Under the pieces are notes generated by a model. That model saw only the letters and a program-made list of their open reading frames with translations. It was not told the DNA's origin and did not search any database. Of a stretch of 64,000 nt of DNA, positions 12,128 through 23,666 are shown piece after piece (position 1 is the stretch's first letter; the number at the start of each line of letters is the position of its first letter). Position numbers and translations under genes: made by a program. Where the stretch lies: contig NW_020654810.1 of the NCBI RefSeq assembly GCF_003589595.1, forward strand, positions 20,093,201 through 20,157,200, read 5' to 3'. Source of the DNA: Hyposmocoma kahamanoa (taxonomy: Eukaryota; Arthropoda; Insecta; Lepidoptera; Cosmopterigidae).

Positions 12128-12316
12128 AAGTGTGAAACATACATAATGCGGGTGAGGTTCGGGCGCGAGTCGAGTCGGGACCGCGGCGGGTCTAATTCCG
12201 TGTATTTATATGGACGACAACACACCGAGCGCGGGCGCGTGCGGAATTACACCCTCCGCGGTCCTGACCCGACTCGCGCCCGACATGCACCCGCTCTCTG
12301 TGTGTTTCAACCTTAC
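12128..12316. mobile_element. GC-rich palindromic MITE-like element
   Basis: Arms of about 65-70 bp: GTGTGAAACATACATAATGC then GGGCGCGAGTCG...ACCGCGG on the left, with the inverse ending CTCTGTGTGTTTCAACC on the right. Arms are about nine tenths identical by eye. The loop is about 50 bp. Confidence 0.65.
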
Positions 12317-12364
12317 AGATTGTACACTACATTGTAAAAAACACACTTATACGTCCAACTGCTG

Positions 12365-12622
12365 TGCATGGGTCTCCTTTCAGGCGAGGTTTTAGGCCAT
12401 AGGCCGCCACTCTGGCCCAATGCGGGATGGGGACCTTACACATCCTTTCGAGGGTTGTAAACCTTTGACGTGCAGGTTTCATCACGATGTTTTCCTTCAC
12501 CAAAAAGCTCTTGGTCAAATTAAACTTCTTATGTAAATTCCGAGGAACTTAGAGGTGCAAGCCGAACTCACGGCATCTGCTTGTGAGGCGATAGGTCAAA
12601 CCATTAGGCTACCACGTCTTCG
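12365..12622 (-). repeat. SINE-F copy, tRNA-derived
   Basis: The minus strand starts GAAGACGTGGTAGCCTAATGG and has GCCGTGAGTTCGGCTTGC where a B box would be. Its body contains GTGAAGGAAAACATCGTGATG and CATTGGGCCAGAGTGGCGGCC, a sequence that recurs in moth genomes. Confidence 0.75.
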
Positions 12623-12920
12623 TTATTTAAATTATCTGTACAAGTATACAGACAATTTAAATTCACGCTCGCTATATGCCTTCTTACGTATATCAAATGT
12701 CTGATATCTCAGAAACATTAGTACCTAATAATAGTACTAATAAAAACATCAAGTATACATCGTCATTGAAACTGAGATAATGGAGCGATCAAATTCGTTA
12801 GTTGCAAATTGAATGACTAATCGAAAATGATACGCAAGGTTAGGCAACGTAACGCCTGCGTCTGTTTGGATGTGTGACCGGCAAATTATTGCAAATAAAA
12901 AATAGTGATATTGCAATTTA

Positions 12921-12978
12921 GTCGTCATATTCAAGCGTCAATGGATCGTCCTCTCCATTGACGCTTGAATATGACGAC
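12921..12978. repeat. Perfect 25-bp hairpin
   Basis: GTCGTCATATTCAAGCGTCAATGGA at 12921-12945 and its exact inverse at 12954-12978, with an 8-base loop. It matches no other repeat in the window. Confidence 0.85.
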
Positions 12979-13011
12979 TTTCTGTAGTGGTATGTACCGT
13001 ATGACTCTAAC

Positions 13012-13288
13012 TTTTTTAGTTTTTTTTATGATGTCAAGTAACGGGACGAACAAGTCATACGCCTGGTGGTAAGCGACACGCCTGTCCATAACACTTGCAG
13101 TGCCAATCAGCGCTTTGAATCACAAACATCTGAGAAGCACAGCCAGTGCGATCGTCACCCTGGGACAATGCCCAAGTTGACAAGCCCCATGTGCCTGTAA
13201 TTTCACCAGCACCCTTATCCTCCAAAACCGGATCACAGTAATGCTCAAATTACTGCTTGGCGGCAAAAATAAGTAAGCTGACTGTCCT
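13012..13288 (-). repeat. SINE-A copy
   Basis: Reverse copy with its tail at the T run near 13017. The 5' end is truncated at the GGCGGCAAAAATAAG block. Confidence 0.8.
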
Positions 13289-14369
13289 AGGAGTAGTAAT
13301 AGCTTCTCGCAATGAAACTTGCAAGTCGAAGAAGGATCACACTTGGAAAACGTGTAAAGTTTCCAATTGGCCCGATGACCAGCGTGTATAATTATCGTTA
13401 GAGAAGACCCGTACCCAACAGTGGACGTATAATGACTTGAAGATGGTGATGAATTTGTTCATATAATATAATCGACTATACGAAATGAAAGATACCGAAT
13501 AGACACGACGCCCCTGGGCGTGGCATTGACTGGTTGATTCATAATAAACATAATTATTTATATACATTTCCTTTATTAAATGTCATGTTAATATATTTAA
13601 TTATATGGTTCTTAGCGTTAGGATATTATGTAGAAGATTCCAAAACTGACATTCGTACATATAACGCACCTCCTCCGGTGGAACACGGGTCGAAACGCAA
13701 AACAACTGCAAGATACAATAAAATTGTCATAAATCAATGAATTACATTGATTTGAAATCAACATTGACTTTTGTAAGTCAATGGAAATCAATAACGAAAT
13801 TTAGAGAAAAGAGATCGTGTACGTTACGAGAACTTGTACATATTTTAAAAACGATGCGTAGGCCGCACGTACGACAAAAATGAGGGGAGATATGTTTGGG
13901 AAAGTGTTTAATAATGTCTACACTTAAACTTAATCCGAGTCAATAAACCTATGACCTTAGCTTAACCATTACAATACCAATAAAGTGTTACATTATGTAA
14001 ATAGTGATGTGCCTAATCTCGCGTGGGTGAATATCGACGAAATCTCGACAATAACTTACGATTTCATACAGCTTTGAAACAGACATCGTACACTTAATCG
14101 ATCATAAATTTCAGATTCAATTTTGTTTACCTGTACAATGGTAAATTGTTAGATCGACATTTTACGTGTAAATTATAGTTTGAAATTACGAGTTTTCGTT
14201 AATATAGGTCAGATAATAATCGTTATAATTAGAAATTGTTACAGGCAAAATGTGTTTTCAATTTCAATAGAGCAATAAATTAGTTCCGTTAATCGTTATC
14301 AGCCCATATTTCTCGTTTAGCAATTGGTAAGCGTGAACAAAAGTCATTTTCAACCTGCATTCGATTGAA

Positions 14370-14730
14370 CGTCAATCCAAAGATCTCTGTTATGATAATA
14401 ACATACAGCCCTTGGCCGTTTATTTACGAATGTCGAAATTCCAGCCATTTATCAATGTTCAAATTAGAACGGCACAATTAGCTGGTTATGTGAGTTACAG
14501 GCGTAAATAACCTCACAAATTGCCTCAAGAAAAACAACTTTATCCAGAGCAATTACGCGCACACCATGTATAAAGGCGCGCATAAATTGTATCTGGACGT
14601 GGAATTAACGCGTAATCGATTAATTATCGCCGTTTGTCGATACTATCGACGTAACGAGGTGAAATGGAAAATGTACGACACTAATCGTTATCGAGTACAA
14701 TGGAGGGCAATAAAAATTGTAAGTCGTTCG
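14370..14730. promoter_or_regulatory. Possible conserved regulatory block
   Basis: A repeat-free stretch with dense homeodomain-like sites, for example AATCGATTAATTATCG at 14612-14627, plus GGCACAATTAGC and CAGAGCAATTACGCG. A plus-strand open frame from an ATG at 14566 spans part of it and meets GTAAGTCG at 14719, but codon content is unconvincing. Regulation is an inference from composition only. Confidence 0.25.
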
Positions 14731-14867
14731 AGTGAATCAATGTTGACTAGCAAGTTTACCAATAAAATACTATTTGCGTGTACTTTATGTACAATAACAT
14801 ATACAATAAATAATAATAAAAAAATCTTTTATTCCTACAATGGGACAGTAATAGAATCAAAGACAAT

Positions 14868-15014
14868 GAACACACACATAGACAACCACAAATTACACCC
14901 AAACTCACGAGAGAAATAAATGTAGGCCATAGAAATATTTCTCCCGACCCGGGAATCGAACCTGGGACCTCTGCGTGGCAGTCCAGCAAGGTAACCGTTC
15001 GGCTACGGAGGCAG
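14868..15014 (-). repeat. SINE-B copy
   Basis: tRNA-like head at 14943-15014 (CTGCCTCCGTAGCCGAACGG and GGTTCGATTCC) with a shortened body ending GTTGTCTATGTGTG. Confidence 0.85.
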
Positions 15015-15193
15015 TTATGTAATAATTTACATCTTTGATTCTATTATTTTCCCTTTATAGGATCTTTTATTGTGAATTCATGAAACATAGTACAAGACAG
15101 TGTTTACATAAGTACTAACAGCGAAGTTGATTCGTTACCAGACTAAGAGTTCTTTGCACACAAGCAACAGAGGTCAATAGTGGCCACCTACAC

Positions 15194-15439
15194 CTAGCTT
15201 GTTCTTGTCAACCAATGGCGTTTAAGGGCTCGATCATATTGTCGCAAACAAAAGGTTTCCACAAAAAAGGTGAATACAATAATAGACAGGGCTACCAACA
15301 CTGCTTCAAACAAAATTGTTATGTAACTCTGTTGGTAGAACATTGAATATACATAGAGAACAAAACCACTTGTGTCAAATAATAACGGATTAACTACACT
15401 TTTAGATACAGCCTTACAATATCTAATTTGAAGGTCCAT
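15194..15439 (-). CDS. Hypothetical 81-residue membrane ORF
   Basis: Starts at an ATG and contains one long hydrophobic stretch, ITILFEAVLVALSIIVFTFF. No family is recognised and AT-rich DNA gives such frames by chance. Confidence 0.15.
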   Translation of the reverse strand: MDLQIRYCKAVSKSVVNPLLFDTSGFVLYVYSMFYQQSYITILFEAVLVALSIIVFTFFVETFCLRQYDRALKRHWLTRTS

Positions 15440-16217
15440 GTGTCAAGGAATGAGAAAATTTCGTCACATTGCGTTTAGAATGGACAAACAAAATAATTAT
15501 ATAGAATATAATGAACGTTACGACAGCGATCGAGATATTGCAGTCATCACAAGCGTCGCATGTCCTATTGTTATTATAGTTTATTTCACATAGCATGGGT
15601 ACGGTGACGTTAGAGATTTGAAATTTCTAGAGATGTAGCAATGTAAAATCGAATGGAATAAAATCGATTTAAATATTTTACCGAGATAATTCGCAACGAA
15701 GACAGTATCGATTTAGAGACACTAATTTAATAAGAAATTATAAACAAAATAAACAGGATTCAAATATAAAAAATCAACAACAACTATAAAAGCACCACGC
15801 AAAGCTCAAAACAAAAGAAGGGTCGTCATCTAGTAGATATAATGTAGTCATATTGACGCGAGATACACAACTGCCGATTCGATTTTCCGATTCCATAATA
15901 TAAATCTCTACTTGGATCAATTTATTTTTATTTTTATCATTTCATCTAGTTAATATATAATTTTTGTTTAATATATAATAATTTTTGCTTAAAATTGCAG
16001 TAAATATTGTTTATTTCTTTTTGTAATAACCTAGTTAAGAGTATGCAACGTAAAATTTTGATATGTCACAGTACCAATCCTATGAGAAAATGACTGAATA
16101 ACAAGATTCTAAATGCTTCAGTCAAGTTTATCTACTATCCAATCCTATTTGACGAATAATAAATCATGACAGTAATTCATAATTAAGTATTATTTGGTTA
16201 CAAATAGGCTTTTTAAG
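15440..16217. other. Unassigned AT-rich DNA
   Basis: Nothing recognisable. Confidence 0.5.
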
Positions 16218-16249
16218 TTGCAGTGCCACTCAAAGTTTTAAATCGCAAA
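16218..16249 (-). repeat. SINE-A fragment
   Basis: Only the GCAGTGCCACTCAAAGTTTTAAATCGCAAA block remains, abutting a SINE-E copy. Confidence 0.5.
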
Positions 16250-16250
16250 T

Positions 16251-16382
16251 TTCATTCATTCCGAGACACAACTCGGAACACTCAGAGCAGAACAACTAAA
16301 GAAAGGTTCATTTTTGTAATTGGTCCTCTTCATCTAGCGCTCACAGTGAGAACCGTTGGGCAACCGAGGTCGTCTAAATAGA
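16251..16382 (-). repeat. SINE-E copy
   Basis: The minus strand head GACGACCTCGGTTGCCCAACGG and CTCACTGTGAGCGCTAGATG match the copy near 12 kb. A third scrap with CCAGCGCTCACAGTGTAAAC lies at 58608-58632. Confidence 0.6.
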
Positions 16383-16796
16383 AAGAAAAGCCATTGAAAA
16401 ATATAATACTTACATTAATATTCAAGAGTTAGAAACGACAACACTTATTTGTGAAGTAACACCATTACGCCGTACAAACTACATACTAATTTATCGTTAC
16501 ACTAAAAACTGATGGAGCATTCCCCCACCAACGACATTAATCATTAATGCCTCTAGTGTTAGTTGAAATGACGTAAAAAACAGACTCATTTTCAACACGT
16601 TCATTTGAGCTGATTACAGTAATAAAAAATATTGAGCCAAATACCGTATTGCAATTGTAATAAACATATGTACGTACTGATTTCTTTGTAAATTTGTTTT
16701 AGTTTCTTACAGTCGACAGGAATTACTGTTTAACAATACCTGTAACAAGAAAAAGATGTCTATTAAACATATTTCACTATAAGCAACAATATTGCC

Positions 16797-17066
16797 TACA
16801 ACTGAATGACGGGAGGACCTAATCATTCGCCTGGTTGTAAGTTGCAGTGCCATTGAGAACTTTAAATCACCAAGATCTGAGGGGCACTTCCATTGCGCCT
16901 GTCACCCTGAGATATAAGTTGACATGTCCCATGTGCCTGTAATTTCACCAGTACCGTCACCCTTTAAAACCGGAATACTGTAATGATCACATTAACTCTT
17001 GGCGGCAGAAATAGTTAAGATGGCAGTACTTCTCTGGACGAACTTTTTCACAAGGCCACTGCTACT
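16797..17066 (-). repeat. SINE-A copy
   Basis: Reverse copy, complete except for a short loss at the GCCTGTCCATAACAG block and at the extreme 5' end. Confidence 0.75.
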
Positions 17067-18261
17067 TAAAATTACTTATATTAATAAAAGACTTGCTCTT
17101 GGCGACTACGTAGCGCTGGAGCAGCGATAGGGTCTACGATGGAACTTGCTCGCTCAAACCAGAGAACAGACAGAGAAACCTATTCAGTCGCATATTAAAG
17201 ATATTCGGGTTGTACATGCTCGGAAATAGAGTCGCGGGCAGGGAATTCCATTTCTGGGTTGTGCGCATAATAAAAGATGATGAAAAACTTTTTAGTTCGA
17301 AAACTACACCATTATAAGAAAATAAAAGAAACTGACGACGAATTGCTAAAAGTAGTGTAGCGTATATTATTATTTTTCTACAATACCACTTTAAATAATA
17401 CGAAAGTACATAATTATTTTATATGTATAAACAAATTTTATAATAAACTTTTGCGCTTTTGAGCTGGTAGTCTCAATTTAAAAATGATTTTACAATATGG
17501 AGAATTCTTCACAACAAGCGGTATAAATTAATATGGGTCTATTATACGTGTATTTTATTAACGCTTTATTTTTATTTAAATAATTATGCTGCACACACGG
17601 TCATAACCGGCAGGATGGGCTACGATATTTACATATGTAAGATCTTGATATTAACACAAATTAATACAAAAGCATTTTATTCTGCTATTGAGATAACCTA
17701 TACGTATAGCGGCATAATATGATAACTATCAGATTATTATAAGTTTCTAAAATTTGTATCTACTTAGAACCTTATTACAAACTTACATGGTTTCGGTGTT
17801 ACGTCAAGATATGCAGGAGATCACAGGCCACGGAATTATAGGCCATTCTTAATAATAAGCTCGTGAAACCAATAACGAGGAGTGTGATGGAATTTTTCCG
17901 CACATGTAATAAATTACAAAGTACTTAATGTTTATTATTTTTTTCACCTAGGTGGACGATGGAATATGCACACCTATATAGAGCCTATTCGCGTTCGCTT
18001 GGAAAAGGCCCTAATTATTGTATTAAAGGAACAAATCGTCCGCAGGCAGGGAATTCCACTTCCGTGCACATCTCTGTGGAATTCCTTATAATACAAATTT
18101 AAATCTACGCGTACATGTTAGAATATACCATCAGCGTGCGATATAACAAGGCAGACATGTGACTTTGGACACTCTACTATCAACCTTGCTTTTTGCAGGA
18201 CCAAACCATTAAAGCCTTACATTGATTTAAACTTTTGCGATTTTGACACATTATTTGATTT
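17067..18261. other. Mostly unassigned; two related scraps
   Basis: GCGGGCAGGGAATTCCATTTC (about 17233) and GCAGGCAGGGAATTCCACTTCC (about 18041) are alike, and a third is at 57373 (GCAGGCCGGGAATTCCACTCC), so a dispersed family is present but not identified. Confidence 0.45.
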
Positions 18262-18660
18262 TACCGGTACCTGGTAGGCGAGACGTTCTCGAGGACGTCT
18301 GCCTCAAGGCAGACCACCTGCTAGATGGTCGGATTGGCACAGAACCGATTGAGCTGGCGTGCAAAAGATAGAACGGGCTGAGATGATCTCTGAGCTCTTC
18401 TGATAAATGGGTGCTAATACGGTGTGAGAGACTTCTTGGACTCTCCTATAAGATGATGTGAGAGAATTGATGAACGTTTCAACTCTTTATAACGTAATAT
18501 GTCTATTTTAGGAACCTTTAGTTTACGTTCTATTTTTGTTAATTATTCGAGAGTACTATAAATTTGCTACACCCTGACGGGGTATGTTTGTACTTAGTAA
18601 TTACCTGTGTAATGCCTGTTACATTGTTTGCAATAAATAAACGCAATGATGATGATGATG
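18262..18660 (+). repeat. Possible retroelement 3' end with ATG repeats
   Basis: GTTTGCAATAAATAAACGCA followed by ATG repeats (18647-18662) is the kind of tail seen at RTE-like LINE ends. Upstream to 18262 there is GC-richer sequence without an open frame. The left border is a guess. Confidence 0.3.
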
Positions 18661-18664
18661 ATTT

Positions 18665-18815
18665 TGACTTTAAATTCGGGACTTAATCGTCTATAAAAAC
18701 ATATTTTATTTACATCGACGTTTTGGTCGTGTTGTAACGTCCATCTTGCAGAGTCCCTTCGAGAAAATGGACGTTGTAACACGTCTGAAACGTGAAGCCT
18801 TTTTCACATTCGGTC
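18665..18815 (-). repeat. Penelope-like 3' fragment
   Basis: The minus strand has GACTCTGCAAGATGGACG followed by ACGACCAAAACGTCGATG, a degenerate form of the CTGAAGATGG...CGAAACGTCG block that ends many Penelope-like elements. Confidence 0.4.
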
Positions 18816-18830
18816 GCTTAATCATCGTAC

Positions 18831-19132
18831 TATTTTTTTTATAATATCAAGTGACGGGACGAACAAGTCGTGCAGCTGATGGTAAGGTACACGCCTGTGT
18901 ATAACAGATGCAGTGCCACTCAGAGCTTTAATTTGCAGACCTGATAGGTACTGTCACTGCGCCCGTCACCCTGAGGCATAAGTTGACAAGTCCCATGTGC
19001 CTGTAATTTCACCAGCACCCTTACCCTTGTAAACCGGAACACAGTAATGCTGACATTACTGCTTGGCGGCAAAAATAGGCAAGGTGGCAGTACTTTCCTG
19101 GATGAACTCTTTCACAAGGAGCTCTACTGCTG
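18831..19132 (-). repeat. SINE-A copy, near full length
   Basis: Reverse copy from the tail TTTTTTTTATAATATCAAGTGACGG to CAAGGAGCTCTACTGCT. It sits between two Penelope-like fragments. Confidence 0.85.
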
Positions 19133-19164
19133 GTTTCTCCTCGAGGAGCCTCTACGCACGTCGT

Positions 19165-19740
19165 TTAAATTACCTTATTTTTAAATTTACAAAGATAACA
19201 TTCCAATTTACGCTATATTAAGTTTTACAAATTATTTTATTGAATGAATTTTCATGCTCGCGGATGCTGCGAGAGGCCATTGAAATTAAAAAACATCCTA
19301 ATTTCAACAGGGAAGATGGTTTCTCCGTACCACCAGTTTGGGATCCAGTATTTCCTCTGATGAAAAATCCCATACAGACATAAGACCGCAGTACTAATTA
19401 ATATGTTTTAGTTTATTCTAATTTCTATTAATAATTAATAATAAATTGAAGTTAACAAAAATTCATTCAATAAAATAATTTGTAAAACTTAATATAGCGT
19501 AAATTAGAATGTTTTCTTTGTTAAATTAAAAATAAGGTATTTAATTAATAACTATTGTAACTATAGTGAAAAAATAGGGTGGTTAGCATTAATATTAGAC
19601 ATAACTGGTTGAAGACTGTACCACCTCAGCAGTCACCCGTGACCATGAGACCTGTAAAGGGCCCGAAACATCGTTTTGTTTGAAAAAACAAATATACGCG
19701 ATTTAAATCCGGAAAAATAGTTTAATTTCCTATGAGGACT
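19165..19740 (+). mobile_element. Penelope-like element remnant with inverted arms
   Basis: Two arms of about 85 bp (19165-19252 and 19455-19545) are inverted copies with few differences. Between them a plus frame (about 19268-19383) encodes LREAIEIKKHPNFNREDGF and PPVWDPVF before a stop, like the end of Penelope-like polyproteins. After the second arm comes GTGACCATGAGACCTGTAAAGGGCCCGAAAC, a hammerhead-like core, then the family end AAATCCGGAAAAATAGTTTAATTTCC. Inverted terminal copies and hammerhead motifs are known in Penelope-like elements. The class is inferred from short motifs. Confidence 0.55.
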
Positions 19741-19925
19741 ATGTTATTAGCATAATCCTTAGATGCTGAGTAACAGAACCTTTTGACGTTTTTTTATTTT
19801 AACTTGAGTCTATTATTTTTAATTTTTCTTCTTTGTTTAATGTAATTGTAATTGTAATGTAGTTGTAATTGTAATTTAATGTAATTTACGTATTTTAAAT
19901 GTCAAATAAGGCGATTTAATTTTTT
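19741..19925 (+). repeat. LINE-type 3' end repeat, second copy
   Basis: TTAGCATAATCCTTAGATGCTGAG, CTTTTGACG and the end AAATGTCAAATAAGGCG match the copy at 3331-3538. Coding sequence is absent. Confidence 0.5.
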
Positions 19926-20909
19926 ATTTCTAATTCAGTTAATGAAATAATTAAACATTTTAGTGTACTTTATCCTTTATCATCTGTAACTACTTTTATA
20001 ATGAACAACTTACCCAAGTCTTGTAAATACACAAACAAAGCTTTAAAGCAGTCAATGGGGCGTCTTCAATCGTAAAAACCATTGTATGGAGTTCGTTGCC
20101 TCCACTACCATGGTGTGTGATTCATTGCTATCTAACACTATCTACAATTGCCTTGGTAGAGACTAAAGGAGCTAGTATTCGTACTATCTACCTTTTTCCT
20201 GCTTTTTCTTTCGCATACCTGGTCATATTTACCTTTTATCGAAATCCAAGAATAGTTCACAGCTCTTGATTTCCCAATTTGCATCAAAATCCCTTGAACT
20301 TGTATGTCGTGTATCCATCAAATTAATTCCATATAAGTTAAAATAATAATATTTTAAAGCACTACGCTTTGAATAAGTGAATATGCAAATACGTACATAT
20401 ATGATATCGATGGATGATAGGTAAAAGGGGCTAAGCGACACTTAGGATGATAACGAGTTATACCTAGATAACAAAATTAGTCAATATTATTTGAAAGCCG
20501 TGATGGTTAGTGAATATTGTTATTCTAAAGAATAACTGAATTTTCAATATGTAAGCTAATGCGAAAATCGGACGACTCGATATGGAAATAGAATATTATA
20601 TAACAGAGTATAATATTATTTCTACCAATATCTAAATTTTAATCTCACTCATTTTTAATTTAGGTGTCGCTTAACCACTTATCAACTGCGATATATTTGT
20701 CACCAAAAAAAACCCGAGTATACTAACTCCTATTAACCAAGACTTAAACTCTGTGTTACTAAAGTCGATCTTCATTTATCTCCATTGCGTAGATCTCAGT
20801 ACCATCAATGGACAAAAAACGTAATCAATTTTAATGATGTTTTTTCGGTGCATGCCCTAAAGTTTTTGCGAAGCGTTTTTGTTCGCCGCGATTTCAAGGC
20901 TGGAATGTA
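19926..20909. other. Unassigned AT-rich DNA
   Basis: Nothing recognisable. Confidence 0.5.
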
Positions 20910-21130
20910 CTAGAAAAGACACACGGATAAATTGTATACAGAGCTTGTACGCTTGGCCATTATGTTAAGTCGCTGTAAGTGGTCCAAAACAGTTGTCCTC
21001 TTAAGTGGAAAGTGTGTTTTGAATGCGGTGTAAATGCCTTTTTTATCTTCTTGTTCTGGTTCCATTTTCTTCGGCGGCCGTTTTTTCACAGATGGCGCTA
21101 CGGCAAATACGTCGTTAAAAACAAAAATCT
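20910..21130 (-). CDS. Unassigned open frame, possible exon relic
   Basis: The minus frame includes SVKKRPPKKMEPEQEDKK and TAFKTHFPLKRTTVLDHLQR, with more balanced codon content than the surrounding DNA. It lacks an ATG start; TTGCAG just upstream could be a splice acceptor. No family recognised. Confidence 0.2.
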
Positions 21131-21151
21131 GCAACTAGCACAGCAAAGTTC

Positions 21152-21272
21152 ATAAGGTCCGCCAGTTCGTGCCGTGCCTGGAAGAAGTGGGATCGAATTC
21201 AGCCGGATCGAAAGAATTTTTTCTAAGTATTCGAACTGGTAATTATCGTATAGTAATTTCACACACATTTAA
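21152..21272 (+). repeat. SINE-D copy, 5' truncated
   Basis: GGGATCGAATTCAGCCGGATCG and the GAAAGAATTTTTTCTAAGTATTCG tail match SINE-D. The A-box region is not recognisable. Confidence 0.6.
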
Positions 21273-22329
21273 GTTTAGAAAAATAAATGTCTGTCTATAT
21301 TCGTATTCCGGCTTATAACAGTCGAAGAAGAGTCAAGTCTCTTAAAGAATTTTTGTTCCTAAGCATATTTTCCTTCTAGGATTTTCACGTATTTCTTGTG
21401 GCGGGCCGAACAATATTGCACTTTCTATTCTGCATTATATGAACATAGAAATTTTGTTAAATTTCATTAATAACGCTGAAATATATCATGTCTCAAATTA
21501 ACAAGCTCTCAGAACATTTCAACCTTATGTATCATCACTTAACAATAGGACGAACAGTCACGAAGTTTCGATTTACTCAAGCGATTGCTAGTAAGCTCGA
21601 GGTGTGAAACACCGCGAAGTGTGAAGTATTGCCAGTGACCTGCTAAATGCCGTCAAATACCTGATCAATATGCATTAGACTAGATATAACCGGTTTGTTT
21701 TAGTCTAAATAACATAGCTTTGGCGTTATGTTTAGCATACCGAGGTCTTCGCTCACAGAAAATGTATACAAGTGGGTAATCTCGTGTTGTGTTCTTGTTG
21801 TTAAAAGTCAATATTACCTCAGCTCAAAGAAAGTTTTTCCCGCAGTTAGTTCATTTTATTTGGGTCGAGTGGCAGGAATACTGGCTTTATTTCAGAATTT
21901 ATTTTTTCACAAACGAAATTAAAATCATTTGAAAAATGTACATCGCGTAGTAAAGGTTTAAAGGAACGCTCATTTTTCAGAAATTCATTTCATACCCAGG
22001 CGTTTAAGTGGTGGGGTGGTATGGTATAAAACTTCAAATCCGGATGTAGCTATCACCAGCTACCAGACCCAGGTAATATCGTTCGCATGATCACGTAAAT
22101 GCTCAGTGTATATTACGATGTAACATCATTCATATTAAGCGTTCGTAATCTATATGACCATAGGGTATCAAGAAAAATACGTTTTTCATACGAAACTGAG
22201 GGCAATATGCTTGGATCTGAAGAATGTACTGATATTAAATACGTTTATTTCCTTTCCGAATGTGGTTTGAGGGGTCTTTAGGAGGATAATGTTTTTGGTT
22301 TCTAAAAAAACCCATGTACGTCTCATTTT
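21273..22329. other. Unassigned
   Basis: Short frames only, none with recognisable domains. Confidence 0.5.
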
Positions 22330-22590
22330 TAAGTTTTTACTATAATATCAAGAGACGGGATAAACAAGTCGTGTGCCTGGTAGCAAGCAAAACGCCTGTC
22401 CATAGCAGTTGCAGTAAGCAGGGACACTGTCACAGCTCCTGTCACCTTGAGAAATAAGTTGAGAAGTCACATGTGTCATTATTTCACCAGCACTCTTCAA
22501 AATTGGATTGGAGTAATGTTCATATTACTGTTTGGCGGCAGAAATAGGTAAGATGGCAGTACTTCCTTTTACAAGGAGCTTAAATGCTCC
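22330..22590 (-). repeat. SINE-A copy, diverged
   Basis: Reverse copy with several small deletions (around 22415 and 22490) and many substitutions, so an older insertion. Confidence 0.75.
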
Positions 22591-23055
22591 TAAAATTTTG
22601 ATTTAGCTTTAATACTTAAGGGTAATAGAATCCATGGTTACAAGTTGCCACAAGTAAACTATGTATTATTATGTACATATTTCTTAAGAACGGTACAACC
22701 CACTTTGCAAATAGGTACGTTGCAAAAAAATAATCACCGTTTAAAATACCATACTAGTTATTTGTTACGTTAGCTTAGAACACGTGATGGAGGCAATGAA
22801 CTTGCAGAGACTTGAGAACTTGTTACTTCTTAACACATATGGTTTTTTTTTTGAAAGATTAGACAAATGTAATTCAGTTACGTAATAGATGTTAATAGTT
22901 ATCAATTTTATTTAGAAATAATGTATGATGTAAATCTCCAGCTAGATATTTTTGCTGCTGATCTCGGTGTACACCAGAGTAAAGAGATGTGGCCGACGAA
23001 AGAAGCCGTTTAAATAAAAAATAAAGAACAGCGACAATCACATAGAGAAGTGCGT

Positions 23056-23170
23056 GAGGTCTGCTGATTCGTTCCAAGCTCAGTCGGGAGAACGGTTTGC
23101 CCCGGTCTGGCAAACCGGCGCTGGTTCGAATCCAGCCGGATCGGAGGAATTTTTCTTTGTGTTTGTTCAA
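23056..23170 (+). repeat. SINE-D copy
   Basis: AAGCTCAGTCGGGAGA (A box), GCTGGTTCGAATCCAGC (B box) and the tail GGATCGGAGGAATTTTTC. It lies about 130 bp from the long-TIR MITE at 23.3 kb. Confidence 0.8.
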
Positions 23171-23289
23171 CATTTGTATCAATAATAACACCAAACTAGT
23201 GAAGTATTTTCACGAGAAAATATATGAATATCATGGTAGTAATAACATCGTGGTATTCTATAATGTATAAGGAACTATTATACACTGTA

Positions 23290-23458
23290 GGACATGTTTA
23301 GAGGAACGCGGAAAAAAGATTGAATTATGATAACAATGTTCATATTTGAAAAAAAGAATAACTTCAATCGTCTTTTGATTTTGATTAAACGGCCAGTGAT
23401 TCATATAATATGAACATTGTTATCACAATTCAATCTTTTTAGCGTTTCTCTATGTCCA
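23290..23458. mobile_element. Long-TIR MITE, copy 1
   Basis: Inverted ends GAGGAACGCGGAAAAAAGATTG and CAATCTTTTTAGCGTTTCTC, each continuing into GAATTATGATAACAATGTTCATATT. The centre has CTTCAATCGTCTTTTGATT and GGCCAGTGATTCAT. A longer copy is at 62371-62631. Confidence 0.75.
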
Positions 23459-23509
23459 TGAGTATATTACTATTATGATTTTATAAATATGTATTTAATG
23501 AGATGTAAT

Positions 23510-23605
23510 GCGACATGGTTAGACGACACCATTGGAGAGATAAACTCAAGATCGTGGGTATGGCGCAAACTGCTGGAGCCCTGGGATATAGTCGGGTTGT
23601 GAATG
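23510..23605 (+). pseudogene. LINE C-terminal scrap
   Basis: One plus frame reads WLDDTIGEINSRSWVWRKLL, similar to the RW.DDI...W....DR segment near the end of RTE-like LINEs. It is short and isolated, between a MITE and the provirus. Confidence 0.5.
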
Positions 23606-23666
23606 ACGATGATAAACAAAGAATCACTTACTTAAATTAAAATTAGAATAGAAAATTGAAGCCGAG

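Noticed and set aside
14566..14919. 117-codon plus frame with ATG
   Set aside because: It runs into a SINE-B; the first 50 codons meet a possible donor, but no domain or codon bias supports a protein.
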